Origin: Microbulbifer hainanensis
GTDB lineage: Bacteria > Pseudomonadota > Gammaproteobacteria > Pseudomonadales > Cellvibrionaceae
NCBI RefSeq assembly: GCF_014904735.1
Contig: NZ_JACZCR010000031.1
Coordinates: 1 to 64,000 of the forward strand
Direction: 5' to 3'
Length of the DNA stretch: 64,000 bases
The number at the start of each line of letters is the position of its first letter. Position 1 is the first letter of the stretch. Shown one piece after another: positions 9,406 through 18,691 of the stretch. Made by a program: the position numbers and the translations under genes. The notes beneath the pieces are model-generated. The model did no database searches, was not told the origin of the DNA, and saw only the letters and a list, made by a program, of their open reading frames with translations.

Positions 9406-10620
9406 ATGAAACTTGCGATTCTCTCCCGCTCCCCGAAGTGTTACAGCACCTTGCGCCTCCTGGAGGCCGCGCAGAATCGCGGGCATGAAGTCAGGGTTCT
9501 GGATACGATCAAATTCGCCATCGACCTGCAGCGCGGTGCGCCGGATCTCTATTTTCGACAAAAGCAGATCGAGGATTTCGATGCGGTACTGCCGCGTATC
9601 GGCGCATCCATTACCTATTACGGCACGGCCGTAGTGCGGCAGTTCCAGGAGATGGACGTGTTCTGTGCAAATTCCGCACACGGTATCAATAACTCCCGGG
9701 ACAAACTGCGCAGTCTGCAACATCTCAGTCGCCACCATATCGGTATTCCCCGCACCACGTTTGTACACAACAAGAAAGACGTGTTGCCGGCAATTGAGCG
9801 TGTGGGTGGCGCTCCGGTGGTGATCAAGCTGATCGAGGGGACGCAGGGCATCGGCGTTCTGTTGGCGGATACCGTGAAACAGGCGGAAGCCATTATCGAA
9901 CTGTTGCAGGCGCAGAAACAGAATGTGCTGATCCAGAAATTTGTCGCCGAGAGCAAGGGGCGGGATATCCGCGCTTTCGTCGTTGGTGATCGAGTCGTAG
10001 CCGCGATGCGCCGCGTTGCGCAAGGGCAGGAATTTCGCAGCAATGTGCATCGCGGCGGGATTGCCGAGGCGGTCACGCTTTCGGATGAATATATCGAAAC
10101 TGCGGTGCGCGCCACCCAGATTATGGGTTTACAGATTGCCGGCGTGGATATGCTGGAGGGTGCGAAAGGGCCGCAGATCATGGAGGTCAATTCCTCTCCG
10201 GGGCTCGAGGGCATTGAAACCTGTACTGGCCTGGATGTCGCCGGTGCCGTGGTGGAATACATTGCCGCGCAAGTGGATTTCCCCGAAATCGACGTGCGTC
10301 AGCGGCTGACGGTCAGCAAGGGGTATGGTGTCAGCGAAATCTATGTGCCGGAGGGATCCAAATTCGTCGGCCAGACCATCGCCGATATCCGCTCCGAGGA
10401 GCACGACATCAATGTGCTTACCCTATACCGGAACAGCAAGGCAATTCCCAATCCGAAGTCCTCGCGAGTACTCGAACCCAATGACAAGTTGCTCTGTTTT
10501 GGCAAGCTGGAGGTCATGCGCGGCATGATTCCGGTCAAAACCCGCCGCCGGCGCCAGCCGGATGTAGCCAGTCTGCCCACCGATGCCATATCCGCATCGG
10601 ACGTGGAATCGGTGGAATAG
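9406..10620 (+). CDS. RimK-type ATP-grasp glutamate ligase fused to a C-terminal RCK_C (TrkA_C) domain
   Basis: 404 residues from the ATG at 9406 (AAGGATA upstream); an earlier in-frame start at 9286 adds residues unlike the family. Residues 1-290 align with RimK, the ligase that adds glutamate to ribosomal protein S6 and similar acceptors: N-terminal MKLAILSRSP, ATP-grasp core with K141, and the Mg-binding MEVNSSPGLEGIE at 259-271. E. coli RimK ends near 300. Here residues 303-372 form an extra domain (VPEGSKFVGQTIADIRSEE, then EPNDKLLCFGK) typical of RCK_C/TrkA_C ligand-binding domains, followed by an Arg-rich tail. An MscS channel gene follows after 146 bases. The fusion suggests ligand-controlled ligase activity; the acceptor is unknown. 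Confidence 0.9.
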   Translation: MKLAILSRSPKCYSTLRLLEAAQNRGHEVRVLDTIKFAIDLQRGAPDLYFRQKQIEDFDAVLPRIGASITYYGTAVVRQFQEMDVFCANSAHGINNSRDKLRSLQHLSRHHIGIPRTTFVHNKKDVLPAIERVGGAPVVIKLIEGTQGIGVLLADTVKQAEAIIELLQAQKQNVLIQKFVAESKGRDIRAFVVGDRVVAAMRRVAQGQEFRSNVHRGGIAEAVTLSDEYIETAVRATQIMGLQIAGVDMLEGAKGPQIMEVNSSPGLEGIETCTGLDVAGAVVEYIAAQVDFPEIDVRQRLTVSKGYGVSEIYVPEGSKFVGQTIADIRSEEHDINVLTLYRNSKAIPNPKSSRVLEPNDKLLCFGKLEVMRGMIPVKTRRRRQPDVASLPTDAISASDVESVE

Positions 10621-10766
10621 GGCGGTCGGCGGCAATATCGCGGAGCGGGTTCCCGTGGTTTAATTGACGCGTATGGCGGGGAGCGGCTGCGGTCATCTGG
10701 CCAAGTCGTGTACCCCGTTAGCGTCGGGAATTATCCGGCGTGTCCGGGAGCTGGCTGGGAAAGGAT

Positions 10767-12110
10767 ATGAAGACCGAAGAATTACTGGAAAAGCTTTCTG
10801 GGCAGGCGAGAGAGCTGCTGGCGTCCACCAGCGAAGTCACGGTGCTGAGCCAGGTCGGTATCATCATCCTGATCTACGCGATTGCCTTTTTCGTTACCCT
10901 CCGATTACAGAAATTGATTCCCGCACTGGCAGAGCCTCCGGCGTCGCCGGAACTGCATCCGCTGCGCACGCTGGTTTACCGCTTTGGCAGATTGCTGTTC
11001 CCGCTGCTCGCGATTGTCCTGCTGAAAATTGCCGCGGCCTTTATTCCACAGTTCATCGGCGCAACCTGGGTAGTGCAGGCGGCGCTGGCAGTCGCCATTA
11101 TCCTGCTGTTCAATTCCTTCGTGCGTGTGGTGGTTGCCAATCCTGCGGTAGCACAGGTCTTTCGCTGGGTGGGGATGCCGATCTTGTTTCTCTATGTAAT
11201 CGGTGCTCTGGATGATGTGGTTCAGATTCTGGATTCCATGGCAGTACAGATAGGTAATATCCATCTATCCGCCTATGGGATTGCCCGCACGGTTATTTTT
11301 GGTTCCCTGCTGTTCTGGCTGGGCAGGGTGTCAAACTCCACTGCGCAGAACATTATCCGCAGGCAGGAAACCCTGGATTTCCGCACCCGCGAGGTAGCGG
11401 CCAAGCTGTTTGAGATCGCCCTGTTTGCCGTTGTTTTCCTGCTAATCCTGCAGTTGATGGGCATCAACCTGACGGCGCTGGCGGTATTTGGTGGCGCTGT
11501 CGGTGTCGGTGTTGGCTTTGGCCTGCAGACAATTGCGTCTAACTTTATTTCCGGGATCATCATTCTACTCGACCGTTCAGTGACGGTGGGGGACTACATC
11601 GAACTGGAAGACGGCCGCACCGGCTTGGTGACACGATTGAATATGCGCTCCACAACCCTGGAGACTTTCGACGGCAAGGATATCGTGGTTCCCAACGAAA
11701 AATTTGTCTCGAATTCTTTTATCAACTGGACCCACAAAAATAAGAAACAGCGCTATCGGGTCGATTTCTTGGTGAGCTACAGCACCAATATCCGCGCGAT
11801 GGTAGAAATTATCAAAGAAGCAGTGGGCTCTCATCCGCAGGTATTGAGCGGAAGCGAGCTGCCCATCGAGGAGCGGCCGGATTGTGAAATCGACAGCTTT
11901 GGCGACAACGGCGTCAATATGTTTGTGGAGTTCTGGATGTTGGGCATTGACGATGGTCGCAATCGTGTCGGCGGTGACTTGCTACTGATTATTTTCGAGA
12001 CGTTACAGAAGCACGGTATCGAGATTCCGTTTCCGCAGCGGGATGTCCGCCTCGTGGATGTCGGAGGGAGCAAGTCCACCAAAACCGAAGTTTTCGGCAC
12101 TGAATTATGA
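10767..12110 (+). CDS. MscS-family mechanosensitive ion channel
   Basis: 447 residues from the ATG at 10767 (GGGAAAGGA upstream; a GTG at 10740 is less likely). It has several hydrophobic segments (about 25-45, 75-95, 105-125, 170-190 and 215-240), followed by the pore helix TM3, AVFGGAVGVGVGFGLQTIA, rich in the Gly/Ala packing typical of MscS. Next comes the beta domain with DRSVTVGDYIELEDGRTG, then a cytoplasmic alpha/beta domain. It should release solutes on hypo-osmotic shock from the inner membrane. With more N-terminal membrane segments than E. coli MscS (286 residues), it belongs to the larger YbdG/YjeP-like forms. It lies downstream of the RimK-RCK_C gene. Confidence 0.93.
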   Translation: MKTEELLEKLSGQARELLASTSEVTVLSQVGIIILIYAIAFFVTLRLQKLIPALAEPPASPELHPLRTLVYRFGRLLFPLLAIVLLKIAAAFIPQFIGATWVVQAALAVAIILLFNSFVRVVVANPAVAQVFRWVGMPILFLYVIGALDDVVQILDSMAVQIGNIHLSAYGIARTVIFGSLLFWLGRVSNSTAQNIIRRQETLDFRTREVAAKLFEIALFAVVFLLILQLMGINLTALAVFGGAVGVGVGFGLQTIASNFISGIIILLDRSVTVGDYIELEDGRTGLVTRLNMRSTTLETFDGKDIVVPNEKFVSNSFINWTHKNKKQRYRVDFLVSYSTNIRAMVEIIKEAVGSHPQVLSGSELPIEERPDCEIDSFGDNGVNMFVEFWMLGIDDGRNRVGGDLLLIIFETLQKHGIEIPFPQRDVRLVDVGGSKSTKTEVFGTEL

Positions 12111-12182
12111 GTGGTGGGGGGAAACCCTCGCGCAATGCTGCACGAGGGCCTTAGCTACAGGTCTTTATCGATAGGGCGTTGA

Positions 12183-12794
12183 TCAGGCCTTGGCGCTTGG
12201 GCGCGCTTTCAGCTGTTCGCGCCAGCGGACCAGGTTGGGGTGTTTTTCCGCATCCGGGCGCAGGTTGACCACTTTGCCGAAGTCCATGCTACACAGCATG
12301 CCGATATCGGCCGCCGAAAAATAATCGCCCGCGAGGTATTCGTGATCCGACAGGTGCTGGTCGAGCACGTCGAAAAACTTCAGGGCTTTCCTGCCGGCGT
12401 CCTCGCCAAAATCTGCAAAGACATTCATGCGGTCCTTGAAAACGCCTGACGTGTGCTGAAAGCACATACCGACATTGAACATCATGTTGAAGTCTGCGCG
12501 GCGGGTCCACATTTCCACCACGGCCTTTTCCTTTGCATCGCGACCGAACAGGGCCGGTTCCGGGTGCAGTTCCTCGAAGTAGCGCTGGATCGCCACGGAT
12601 TCGGCGATGCACTGGCCATCTTCCAGTTCCAGTACCGGCACCTTTGCATTGACGTCCTTGGTGCGGAACTCGGCGCTCAGGTTTTCACCCTTGGCGATAT
12701 CCACCGGAACGTACTCTACTTCCAGTCCCTTTTCAGCCAGGAACATGCGCACACGGCGGCAATTGGGGGCACTGGCATACTCGTAGATTTTCAT
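12183..12794 (-). CDS. Glutathione S-transferase family protein
   Basis: 203 residues with an N-terminal thioredoxin-like domain ([20 protein letters not shown], then the cis-Pro block [12 protein letters not shown] and the glutathione-binding ES in CIAESVAI) and an all-helical C-terminal domain. It should conjugate or reduce substrates with glutathione in the cytoplasm. The strong GAGGAAG RBS supports the ATG at 12794. It is divergent from the secreted amidohydrolase gene (98 bases between starts) and convergent with the MscS gene, with a weak dyad (12125-12148) between the two stops. Substrate unknown. Confidence 0.92.
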   Translation of the reverse strand: MKIYEYASAPNCRRVRMFLAEKGLEVEYVPVDIAKGENLSAEFRTKDVNAKVPVLELEDGQCIAESVAIQRYFEELHPEPALFGRDAKEKAVVEMWTRRADFNMMFNVGMCFQHTSGVFKDRMNVFADFGEDAGRKALKFFDVLDQHLSDHEYLAGDYFSAADIGMLCSMDFGKVVNLRPDAEKHPNLVRWREQLKARPSAKA

Positions 12795-12892
12795 CAGGGC
12801 TTCCTCTCATCTCCGCGAATGGGGTAGATTGTGTAACTTTTATGGAGTTGCGGCTCTCTGCTTGCAGTATGTCAGTCGCACTGGGGAGAACA

Positions 12893-14236
12893 ATGACAAC
12901 AAATACCAAACGGCGCAACTTCTTCCGCGGGCGCATCGCCGGGCTATGGCTGGGTTTTATGGCCGCATTGGCCAGTACGTCGTCACTGGCGGAAGAGCTG
13001 GCAATCTACGCGGGGCACCTGTTCGACAGCGAGAGTGGCAGGTTGCTGGCCAACCACACCATACATGTGGTGGATGGCCGCGTAGATTCTGTGCAGGCCG
13101 GTTACGCCAAGCGCGATCGTGAGACCCTGGTGGACCTGCGCGATTACACGGTACTTCCGGGATTGATGGACATGCATACGCACCTGTCTTACGAATTCGG
13201 TCCGCGCACCTATATGGAGACGTTTACCTGGAACCCCGCCGACTACGCCCTGCGCGGGGTGGACACAGCCAAGCGGACCCTGGAGGCGGGGTTTACCACC
13301 GTGCGGGACCTCGGCGATACCGATAATGTAACCATCAGCCTGCGCAATGCCATCAACCGCGGCACGATAGAGGGCCCGCGTATCTACACCGCCGGCAAGG
13401 CCATTGCCACCACCGGCGGACATGCAGACCCCACCAACGGCTACCGCTATGACCTGATGGGCTCGCCGGGTCCGGCAGAGGGCGTGATCAATGGCGCGGA
13501 CAGTGCGCGACAGGCCGTGCGCCAGCGCTATAAAGACGGCGCCGACCTGATCAAGATTACCGCCACCGGCGGCGTATTGAGCGTGGCCAAAAATGGCCAG
13601 AACCCCCAGTTTATGCCCGACGAGCTGGAGGCCATTGTCGCCACCGCCAGGGATTACGGTTTTACCGTGGCCGTGCACGCGCACGGTAAAGAGGGCATTG
13701 AGCGGGCGGTGCGCGCGGGTGTGGATTCCATCGAGCACGGCACCTATATGGACAGTGAAACCATGGACCTGATGCGTCGCCACAACACCTGGTATGTCCC
13801 GACCCTGATGGCAGGAGAGTGGGCTGCACAGAAAGCTCAGGTGGAGGGATTCTTTCCCGACATGGTGCGCACCAAAGCCGCGACCATCGGGCCTCTGCTG
13901 CAGAAGACCTTTGCTGAAGCCTACCGGCGCGGGGTGAAAATTGCCTTCGGGACCGACAGCGGGGTAAGTCGCCACGGGGATAATGCGCGGGAGTTCGCGC
14001 TGATGGTGGCCGCCGGCATGACACCGGCCGACGCGATCCGCAGCGCAACCTGGAACGCTGCCGACCTGCTCAACGTGCAGGACGAGCTGGGCAGCCTGAG
14101 TGAAGGCAAATGGGCAGACCTGATCGCCGTCTCCGGCAATCCGCTGGAGGATATCTCCGAGCTGCAGCGGGTCAAGTTCGTCATGAAAGGTGGCAAGATA
14201 TTCAAGCAGCCGGCGGCGGTGAAAGCCGGCAATTGA
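12893..14236 (+). CDS. Secreted metal-dependent amidohydrolase (COG1228 / Xaa-Pro or Xaa-Arg dipeptidase-like)
   Basis: 447 residues from the ATG at 12893, preceded by GGGGAGA. The first 33 residues form a signal peptide (twin Arg at 7-8, hydrophobic core [11 protein letters not shown]). The amidohydrolase-superfamily metal ligands are visible: H95 and H97 in [10 protein letters not shown], a likely carbamylated lysine in [10 protein letters not shown], His in [10 protein letters not shown] and SIEHGTYM, and the catalytic Asp in [12 protein letters not shown]. Relatives of this COG1228 group include periplasmic dipeptidases releasing C-terminal Pro, Arg or Lys. It ends at a strong bidirectional terminator shared with the SIMPL lipoprotein gene. 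Confidence 0.9.
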   Translation: MTTNTKRRNFFRGRIAGLWLGFMAALASTSSLAEELAIYAGHLFDSESGRLLANHTIHVVDGRVDSVQAGYAKRDRETLVDLRDYTVLPGLMDMHTHLSYEFGPRTYMETFTWNPADYALRGVDTAKRTLEAGFTTVRDLGDTDNVTISLRNAINRGTIEGPRIYTAGKAIATTGGHADPTNGYRYDLMGSPGPAEGVINGADSARQAVRQRYKDGADLIKITATGGVLSVAKNGQNPQFMPDELEAIVATARDYGFTVAVHAHGKEGIERAVRAGVDSIEHGTYMDSETMDLMRRHNTWYVPTLMAGEWAAQKAQVEGFFPDMVRTKAATIGPLLQKTFAEAYRRGVKIAFGTDSGVSRHGDNAREFALMVAAGMTPADAIRSATWNAADLLNVQDELGSLSEGKWADLIAVSGNPLEDISELQRVKFVMKGGKIFKQPAAVKAGN

Positions 14237-14249
14237 ATACGCGCAACCA

Positions 14250-14279
14250 AAAAGGGGCCCTCTGGGGCCCCTTTTTTTT
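14250..14279. terminator. Bidirectional rho-independent terminator
   Basis: GGGGCCC (14254-14260) and GGGCCCC (14265-14271) form a GC-rich stem flanked by an A-run before and eight T after (14272-14279). It can serve both the amidohydrolase gene and the convergent SIMPL gene. Confidence 0.93.
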
Positions 14280-14295
14280 ACGGTGCTGTGGCGTA

Positions 14296-15006
14296 TCAGT
14301 CTTCCAGTTCAAACACCAGGTCCAGGTTCACCGACAGGGTGGTTTCCCCCGGAGCGACCGGCGTTGCCGTATCCGCTTTGGCCATGGCCATTTCCGAGCG
14401 CATCATCGGGCGTGGTCCGCCGACGCTGCCGCTTTCGGAAATGCTGACAATGCGCCGCACTTTCATGCCCAGTGACTCGGCATAGGTCTTGGCGCGCGCC
14501 TGTGCCTTATCCAGTGCCTGCTGGCGCGCTTCGGCCATGGCCGGCTCCGGTTCGCCAATCTCCAGTGTGGGGCCGTTGATCTGGTTGGCGCCGGCAGCGG
14601 CCAGTGCATCGAGTACCTTGCCCAGCTCCTTGATCTCGCGCACCTTGATGCTGACGGTATTGCGGGCCACGTATCCGGTGATCTGTGGCTTCTGGTTCTG
14701 CTCGTAGTGATAGCGCGGCGACAGGCTGATACCGCTGGTCTGTACATCTTTCTTGTCGATGCCGGCCTTATCAATGGCTTTCATCAGCTTGTCCATCTGC
14801 TCGGCGTTATCGCGCATGGCCTTTTCGCTGTCTTCCGCCTCGGTGACCACACCGGCGGAGAGGTTGGCCGTATCCGGCACGCGACTGGCTTCGCCGGTGG
14901 CGGAAATGGAAACCAGTGTCCCCCGTTCGGCCGCGCTGTGCCCGCCGCCACAGGCAGTGACCAGCAGCGCGAGCATGGCGACCAGAGAAAACTTTGCAAA
15001 CTTCAT
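14296..15006 (-). CDS. SIMPL domain (DUF541) lipoprotein
   Basis: 236 residues from the ATG at 15006, supported by AAGGAAAG; a longer frame to 15063 adds residues in front of the signal. The signal peptide MKFAKFSLVAMLALLVTAC ends in a lipobox, so the protein is a lipoprotein. The rest matches the SIMPL/DUF541 family: GTLVSISATGEASRVPDTA, the helical KAMRDNAEQMDKLMKAI region, YVARNTVSIKVRE, and the C-terminal VSISESGS. Family members form oligomeric periplasmic rings of unclear function, some tied to oxidative stress. Confidence 0.92.
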   Translation of the reverse strand: MKFAKFSLVAMLALLVTACGGGHSAAERGTLVSISATGEASRVPDTANLSAGVVTEAEDSEKAMRDNAEQMDKLMKAIDKAGIDKKDVQTSGISLSPRYHYEQNQKPQITGYVARNTVSIKVREIKELGKVLDALAAAGANQINGPTLEIGEPEPAMAEARQQALDKAQARAKTYAESLGMKVRRIVSISESGSVGGPRPMMRSEMAMAKADTATPVAPGETTLSVNLDLVFELED

Positions 15007-15116
15007 AACACTTTCCTTTGTTGTCTTTGATCCGGGAAGCCCGGCTTCGTCAGTGGCGGCCATATTAACCGCCGGAATCTGAACCGAAGCTGAGCGAAGC
15101 GATGGCTGTCGGCGTG

Positions 15117-16280
15117 TCAGCCGAACACCTGACGGTAATTTTCATCGGCCTTGTGGTAGATGGCAAAGCCCAGGCGCAGCAGTTGTTGACGCCGGTCACA
15201 TAATACACCGCGGGAGCGCAATTCCTGTTGCAGCTGTTCCGATTGCGCAGCGGTGCCACAGCGGAAAGTGAAAAAGTGGCCGTGGCCGTTCTGCAGGTCG
15301 TGCTGAATCAGGTTGTCACGATTGAGCAATGGGTGGGCGGCGGTGTCCATCGTCCGCAGGAAGCGCTCTTGTGCGGCGAGCACATAGTTGTGGATCTTCT
15401 CCACGGTGATACCCTCGCGCTCGAACAGGTCGAACACGGCGAGCCCTTTGTACAGCGGACTGTAGTCCATAGTAGCGCCGGCGAAACGCAGCCAGTTGTC
15501 GGCAAAGCCCACACGGTCTGCGCGGTTTTCCAGTTCGGCGAGTTCAGCGAACCATCCGGTGTTCAGTGGCCGCAGGCTGCAGTTGGCGGGAATGCTCATG
15601 AAGCACATGCCTTCTCCGGCGCCGAGATACTTGTAGGAGCCGGCGGTGAAGAAAACCTTGTCCGCAACGGCGCCGAGATCCACTGGACGGGCGAAAAAGG
15701 CGTGATACCCGTCGATGACAAATTCTGTGCGTTTGGGTTTGCCCTCCGCGATCTCCAGCAGTCGCGGAAAGACCACACCGGAATCGAAAAATACCAGACT
15801 CGCATAGGCCAGTTGGTAGTCACCCCGGTGCAGTTCCTGTTCGAAACGTTCCGCCAGTGTTGCGTAGGGTTCCGTGGCAATGCGGGTGACTTCGACGTTG
15901 GGTTCTTCCTCGAGGCGATGCAGCTGACGGGCGAAACTGTAGAATTCGCCGTCCGTGGTGAGGATGCACAACGGCCGCGAGGGATCGAAGGCGCTCAGTA
16001 GGCGATAGACGAGTTCGTGGGTGTTGGGAGCAATCGCAATGCGATCGGCATCGGGCAGATTCAGTGTGCGCGCCACCGCGCGCTGCCAGGCGGGAATCTT
16101 TTCCTCGAAGATGGGGCCCCATTTGTCGTCCGCCAGGGTGGCGGATTCCCGCCAATACTGCTGCACCGCGTCCAGGGTGACGTCGGGCCAGTAGTGGTGT
16201 GAGTGGCACGCCATATGCAGCATGGAGGAGGGCGCGCCGCTGGGTGCCAGCAGGAATTGTGAATAATACTTTTGATACAT
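15117..16280 (-). CDS. Class V (kynureninase-like) PLP-dependent enzyme
   Basis: 387 residues. It shows the fold-type I class V pattern: PLP-ring residues D190 and H193 in VIDGYHAFF and the Schiff-base lysine K217 in TAGSYKYLGAGEG. The N-terminus (SQFLLAPSG, then MACHSHHYWPDVT) and the spacing recall kynureninases, which cleave kynurenine to anthranilate and alanine, but no kyn pathway genes are nearby, so a cysteine-desulfurase-like or other lyase role remains open. The ATG at 16280 lacks a clear RBS. It is divergent from the glyoxalase gene. Confidence 0.8.
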   Translation of the reverse strand: MYQKYYSQFLLAPSGAPSSMLHMACHSHHYWPDVTLDAVQQYWRESATLADDKWGPIFEEKIPAWQRAVARTLNLPDADRIAIAPNTHELVYRLLSAFDPSRPLCILTTDGEFYSFARQLHRLEEEPNVEVTRIATEPYATLAERFEQELHRGDYQLAYASLVFFDSGVVFPRLLEIAEGKPKRTEFVIDGYHAFFARPVDLGAVADKVFFTAGSYKYLGAGEGMCFMSIPANCSLRPLNTGWFAELAELENRADRVGFADNWLRFAGATMDYSPLYKGLAVFDLFEREGITVEKIHNYVLAAQERFLRTMDTAAHPLLNRDNLIQHDLQNGHGHFFTFRCGTAAQSEQLQQELRSRGVLCDRRQQLLRLGFAIYHKADENYRQVFG

Positions 16281-16357
16281 TGTGTTCTGGTGTCTTCAGT
16301 CCGGATCTTTTATGTTGTCCGCGATTGTAGATGGTGACAAAAGGAAGGAATAGTACA

Positions 16358-16798
16358 GTGGAATATTTGCATACGATGGTGCGCGTAGCGGATCTAGAGG
16401 AGTCGCTGAAGTTTTATTGCGAAAAGCTGGGTCTGCAGCAGGTAAGCCGCAAGGATTACGACAAGGGGCGCTTCACACTGGTGTTTCTTGCCGCACCGGG
16501 CGACGCCGACAGCGCGCGAGAAAACATGACACCCTGCCTGGAGCTGACCCACAACTGGGATCCCGAGACCTATAGCGGCGGGCGCAATTTTGGTCATCTC
16601 GCCTACCGTGTGGATAATATCTACGCAACCTGCCAGCGCCTGATGGACGAAGGGGTCACCATCAACCGTCCCCCGCGCGACGGACATATGGCGTTTGTGC
16701 GCTCGCCGGACAACATTTCCATCGAACTGCTGCAGAAGGGCGACGCGCTGGAACCGCAGGAACCCTGGGCTTCCATGGAGAATACCGGCGAGTGGTAG
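16358..16798 (+). CDS. gloA: Lactoylglutathione lyase (glyoxalase I, VOC fold)
   Basis: 146 residues from a GTG at 16358 with GGAAGGAA seven bases before; the upstream ATG at 16331 lies before that RBS and is less likely. With this start the four metal ligands fall at H5, E62, H80 and E123, very close to E. coli GloA (H5, E56, H74, E122). The enzyme isomerises the methylglyoxal-glutathione hemithioacetal to S-lactoylglutathione. About 20 residues beyond the second ligand strand ([19 protein letters not shown]) extend the E. coli length slightly. It is divergent from the class V PLP enzyme gene. Confidence 0.93.
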   Translation: MEYLHTMVRVADLEESLKFYCEKLGLQQVSRKDYDKGRFTLVFLAAPGDADSARENMTPCLELTHNWDPETYSGGRNFGHLAYRVDNIYATCQRLMDEGVTINRPPRDGHMAFVRSPDNISIELLQKGDALEPQEPWASMENTGEW

Positions 16799-16916
16799 CG
16801 GGTTCGCGCGGGGTGTGAGCGGTTCAGTGGCTGCCAGCAGGGCTGGTCACGCCGCCGGGTGACGGCCCGGTTTGTGGATCCGATTTGGCGGATCCGGTTT
16901 GGTTAAGAGTACAGCA

Positions 16917-18023
16917 GTGAAAAAATCGAATTGTGTGTTGCTGGCTGGTGCCGGCGCGGCGCGGCGCCTCCGCGACGAGGGCCTGGGCCAGGAACAGTTT
17001 TCCACCCTGGTGGGGGCTTCCGGTGGCCCCAAATGGCTGGTTATCAGTCAGCTGGACCGGGTGCTGATGGGCGAGTTCTTTCGCGACCGCGCGGCGCCGA
17101 TCGCGACCCTCGGTTCCTCCATCGGCAGTTTCCGTAACATGTGTTACGCCATGGATGAGCCGCTGGGTGCGCTGGAGCGCCTCGAGTACGGTTACATCAA
17201 CCAGACCTACGCGTCCGGTAAACCCACGCCGGCGGAGATTACCGATACCGCGGGGGATATCCTGACCAATGTGCTGGGCGAAGACGGTGCGCGCCAGGTG
17301 GCGGAAAACCCGGTGTGGCACAGTCATTTCGTCACCGTGCGCGGCCGCGGCCCGCTGGCCAGTGAGCGCCGGGCGCTGCTGGCCCCTTCGCTGTTCGCCT
17401 CGGCGCTGGCGAACGCTGTATCCCGCAGCTCCCTGAGCGCATTCTGGGATCGGGTGGTGTTCCATTCCGGCTCTGCCCCCGGCGTGCAGTTCAGCTCCCT
17501 GCACACTACCAACACGCCGCTGACGCCTGATAACGTGCGCGCTGCGGTGTTGGCCAGCGGCTCGATTCCACTGGTAATGGCCGGTGTACCCACGCCCCAA
17601 GGGGCTCCGGCCGGCAATTACCGGGATGGCGGCATCACCGATTACCACTTTGACCTGCGTTTCCAGCACCCGCAGGGGCTGGCGCTGTACCCCCACTTCT
17701 TCCCCTATATGGTGCCCGGTTGGTTCGACAAGAGCCTGACCTGGCGCTGGGTACGGGGCGGCGCCATGCAGAACACCCTCCTGGTGGCTCCGGCACCGGG
17801 CTTTGTCGCCGGGCTGCCCTATGGCAAGATTCCCGACCGCAATGACTTCTACAAGCTCAGCAACGATGAGCGCCTGAAGTACTGGAACACGGTAGTGGAT
17901 ATGAGCAAACGGGTGGCAGAGGACTTTTTCGAGATCTGGCAGACCGGCACGATCGCCGATCACCTGATCGAGGTGGGCGCGGACGATATTCCGCACAAGC
18001 TGCCGCGGGTGGCCGCTGCATGA
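16917..18023 (+). CDS. Patatin-like phospholipase family protein
   Basis: 368 residues from a GTG at 16917 (AAGAG upstream); a TTG at 16872 would add 15 residues. The patatin Ser-Asp dyad is present: Ser68 in GSSIG (66-70) and Asp237 in YRDGGITD. A glycine-rich ASGGPKW at 34-40 could form the oxyanion hole. It probably hydrolyses acyl esters in the cytoplasm or at the inner membrane; no signal peptide is seen. Its stop overlaps the start of a GntR regulator by four bases (ATGA), so both are translationally coupled, and a small membrane protein follows in the same way. Substrate unknown. Confidence 0.87.
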   Translation: MKKSNCVLLAGAGAARRLRDEGLGQEQFSTLVGASGGPKWLVISQLDRVLMGEFFRDRAAPIATLGSSIGSFRNMCYAMDEPLGALERLEYGYINQTYASGKPTPAEITDTAGDILTNVLGEDGARQVAENPVWHSHFVTVRGRGPLASERRALLAPSLFASALANAVSRSSLSAFWDRVVFHSGSAPGVQFSSLHTTNTPLTPDNVRAAVLASGSIPLVMAGVPTPQGAPAGNYRDGGITDYHFDLRFQHPQGLALYPHFFPYMVPGWFDKSLTWRWVRGGAMQNTLLVAPAPGFVAGLPYGKIPDRNDFYKLSNDERLKYWNTVVDMSKRVAEDFFEIWQTGTIADHLIEVGADDIPHKLPRVAAA

Positions 18024-18691
18024 GTGAATCGCAGGAATTCAATGCCCCCCAGGAAGAGTACCGCACGACCCAGGAACGGGTTTACTACCAGGTGCGCGAT
18101 GCCATCCTGCGCGGAAAATTTCTGCCCGGGCACGCGATCACCATACGCGGGCTCGCCGCAGATCTGGACTGCAGCCCGATGCCGGTGCGTGAGGCATTGC
18201 GCCGGCTCACCTCGGAGAGGGCACTCGAACTCTCAGACACCCGGCGGGTAACCGTGCCCACCATGACGCCGGAGAAGCTGGCGGAAATTTGTGCCGCGCG
18301 GGTTGCGCTGGAATGTCAGGCCGCCGAGCAGGCGCTGCCCCGTGTGGGGCCGGAACAACTGGAGCAGTTACGCAAACTGGACGAGCGCGTGACCAGGGCG
18401 CTGGCAGACAAGGATATCGAGGAGTACGTCACCGCCAACCTGGAATTCCACTTTACTCTGTATCGCCTCGGCGATCCCCATATCATCCTGTCGCTGATCG
18501 AGAGCCTGTGGCTGCAGACGGCGCCGCTGCAGCACCTGGTCTTCCAGCGCTTTGGCGTGCAGGAATTGCCGGACCGTCACCAGGACCTGATCGACGCGAT
18601 TGCCTCCGGCGAGCCGGATCGGGTGCGCACCGCCATCCGCCAGGATATCGAAGAGGGCCTCGGCTCCATTTCCGCAGAAGAATTACTTTAA
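18020..18691 (+). CDS. GntR-family transcriptional regulator (FCD/FadR-type)
   Basis: 223 residues. The N-terminal winged helix (about 14-80) has the GntR pattern: VYYQVRDAILRGKFLPG, then LAADLDCSPMPVREALRRL. The C-terminal helical FCD domain has the expected metal/ligand residues around ANLEFHFTLYRLGD. FCD regulators usually respond to carboxylic acids or lipid-derived metabolites. It overlaps the patatin gene by ATGA and the next gene by TAATG, so it is part of a three-gene coupled operon and may regulate it. The effector is not predictable. Confidence 0.93.
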   Translation: MSESQEFNAPQEEYRTTQERVYYQVRDAILRGKFLPGHAITIRGLAADLDCSPMPVREALRRLTSERALELSDTRRVTVPTMTPEKLAEICAARVALECQAAEQALPRVGPEQLEQLRKLDERVTRALADKDIEEYVTANLEFHFTLYRLGDPHIILSLIESLWLQTAPLQHLVFQRFGVQELPDRHQDLIDAIASGEPDRVRTAIRQDIEEGLGSISAEELL

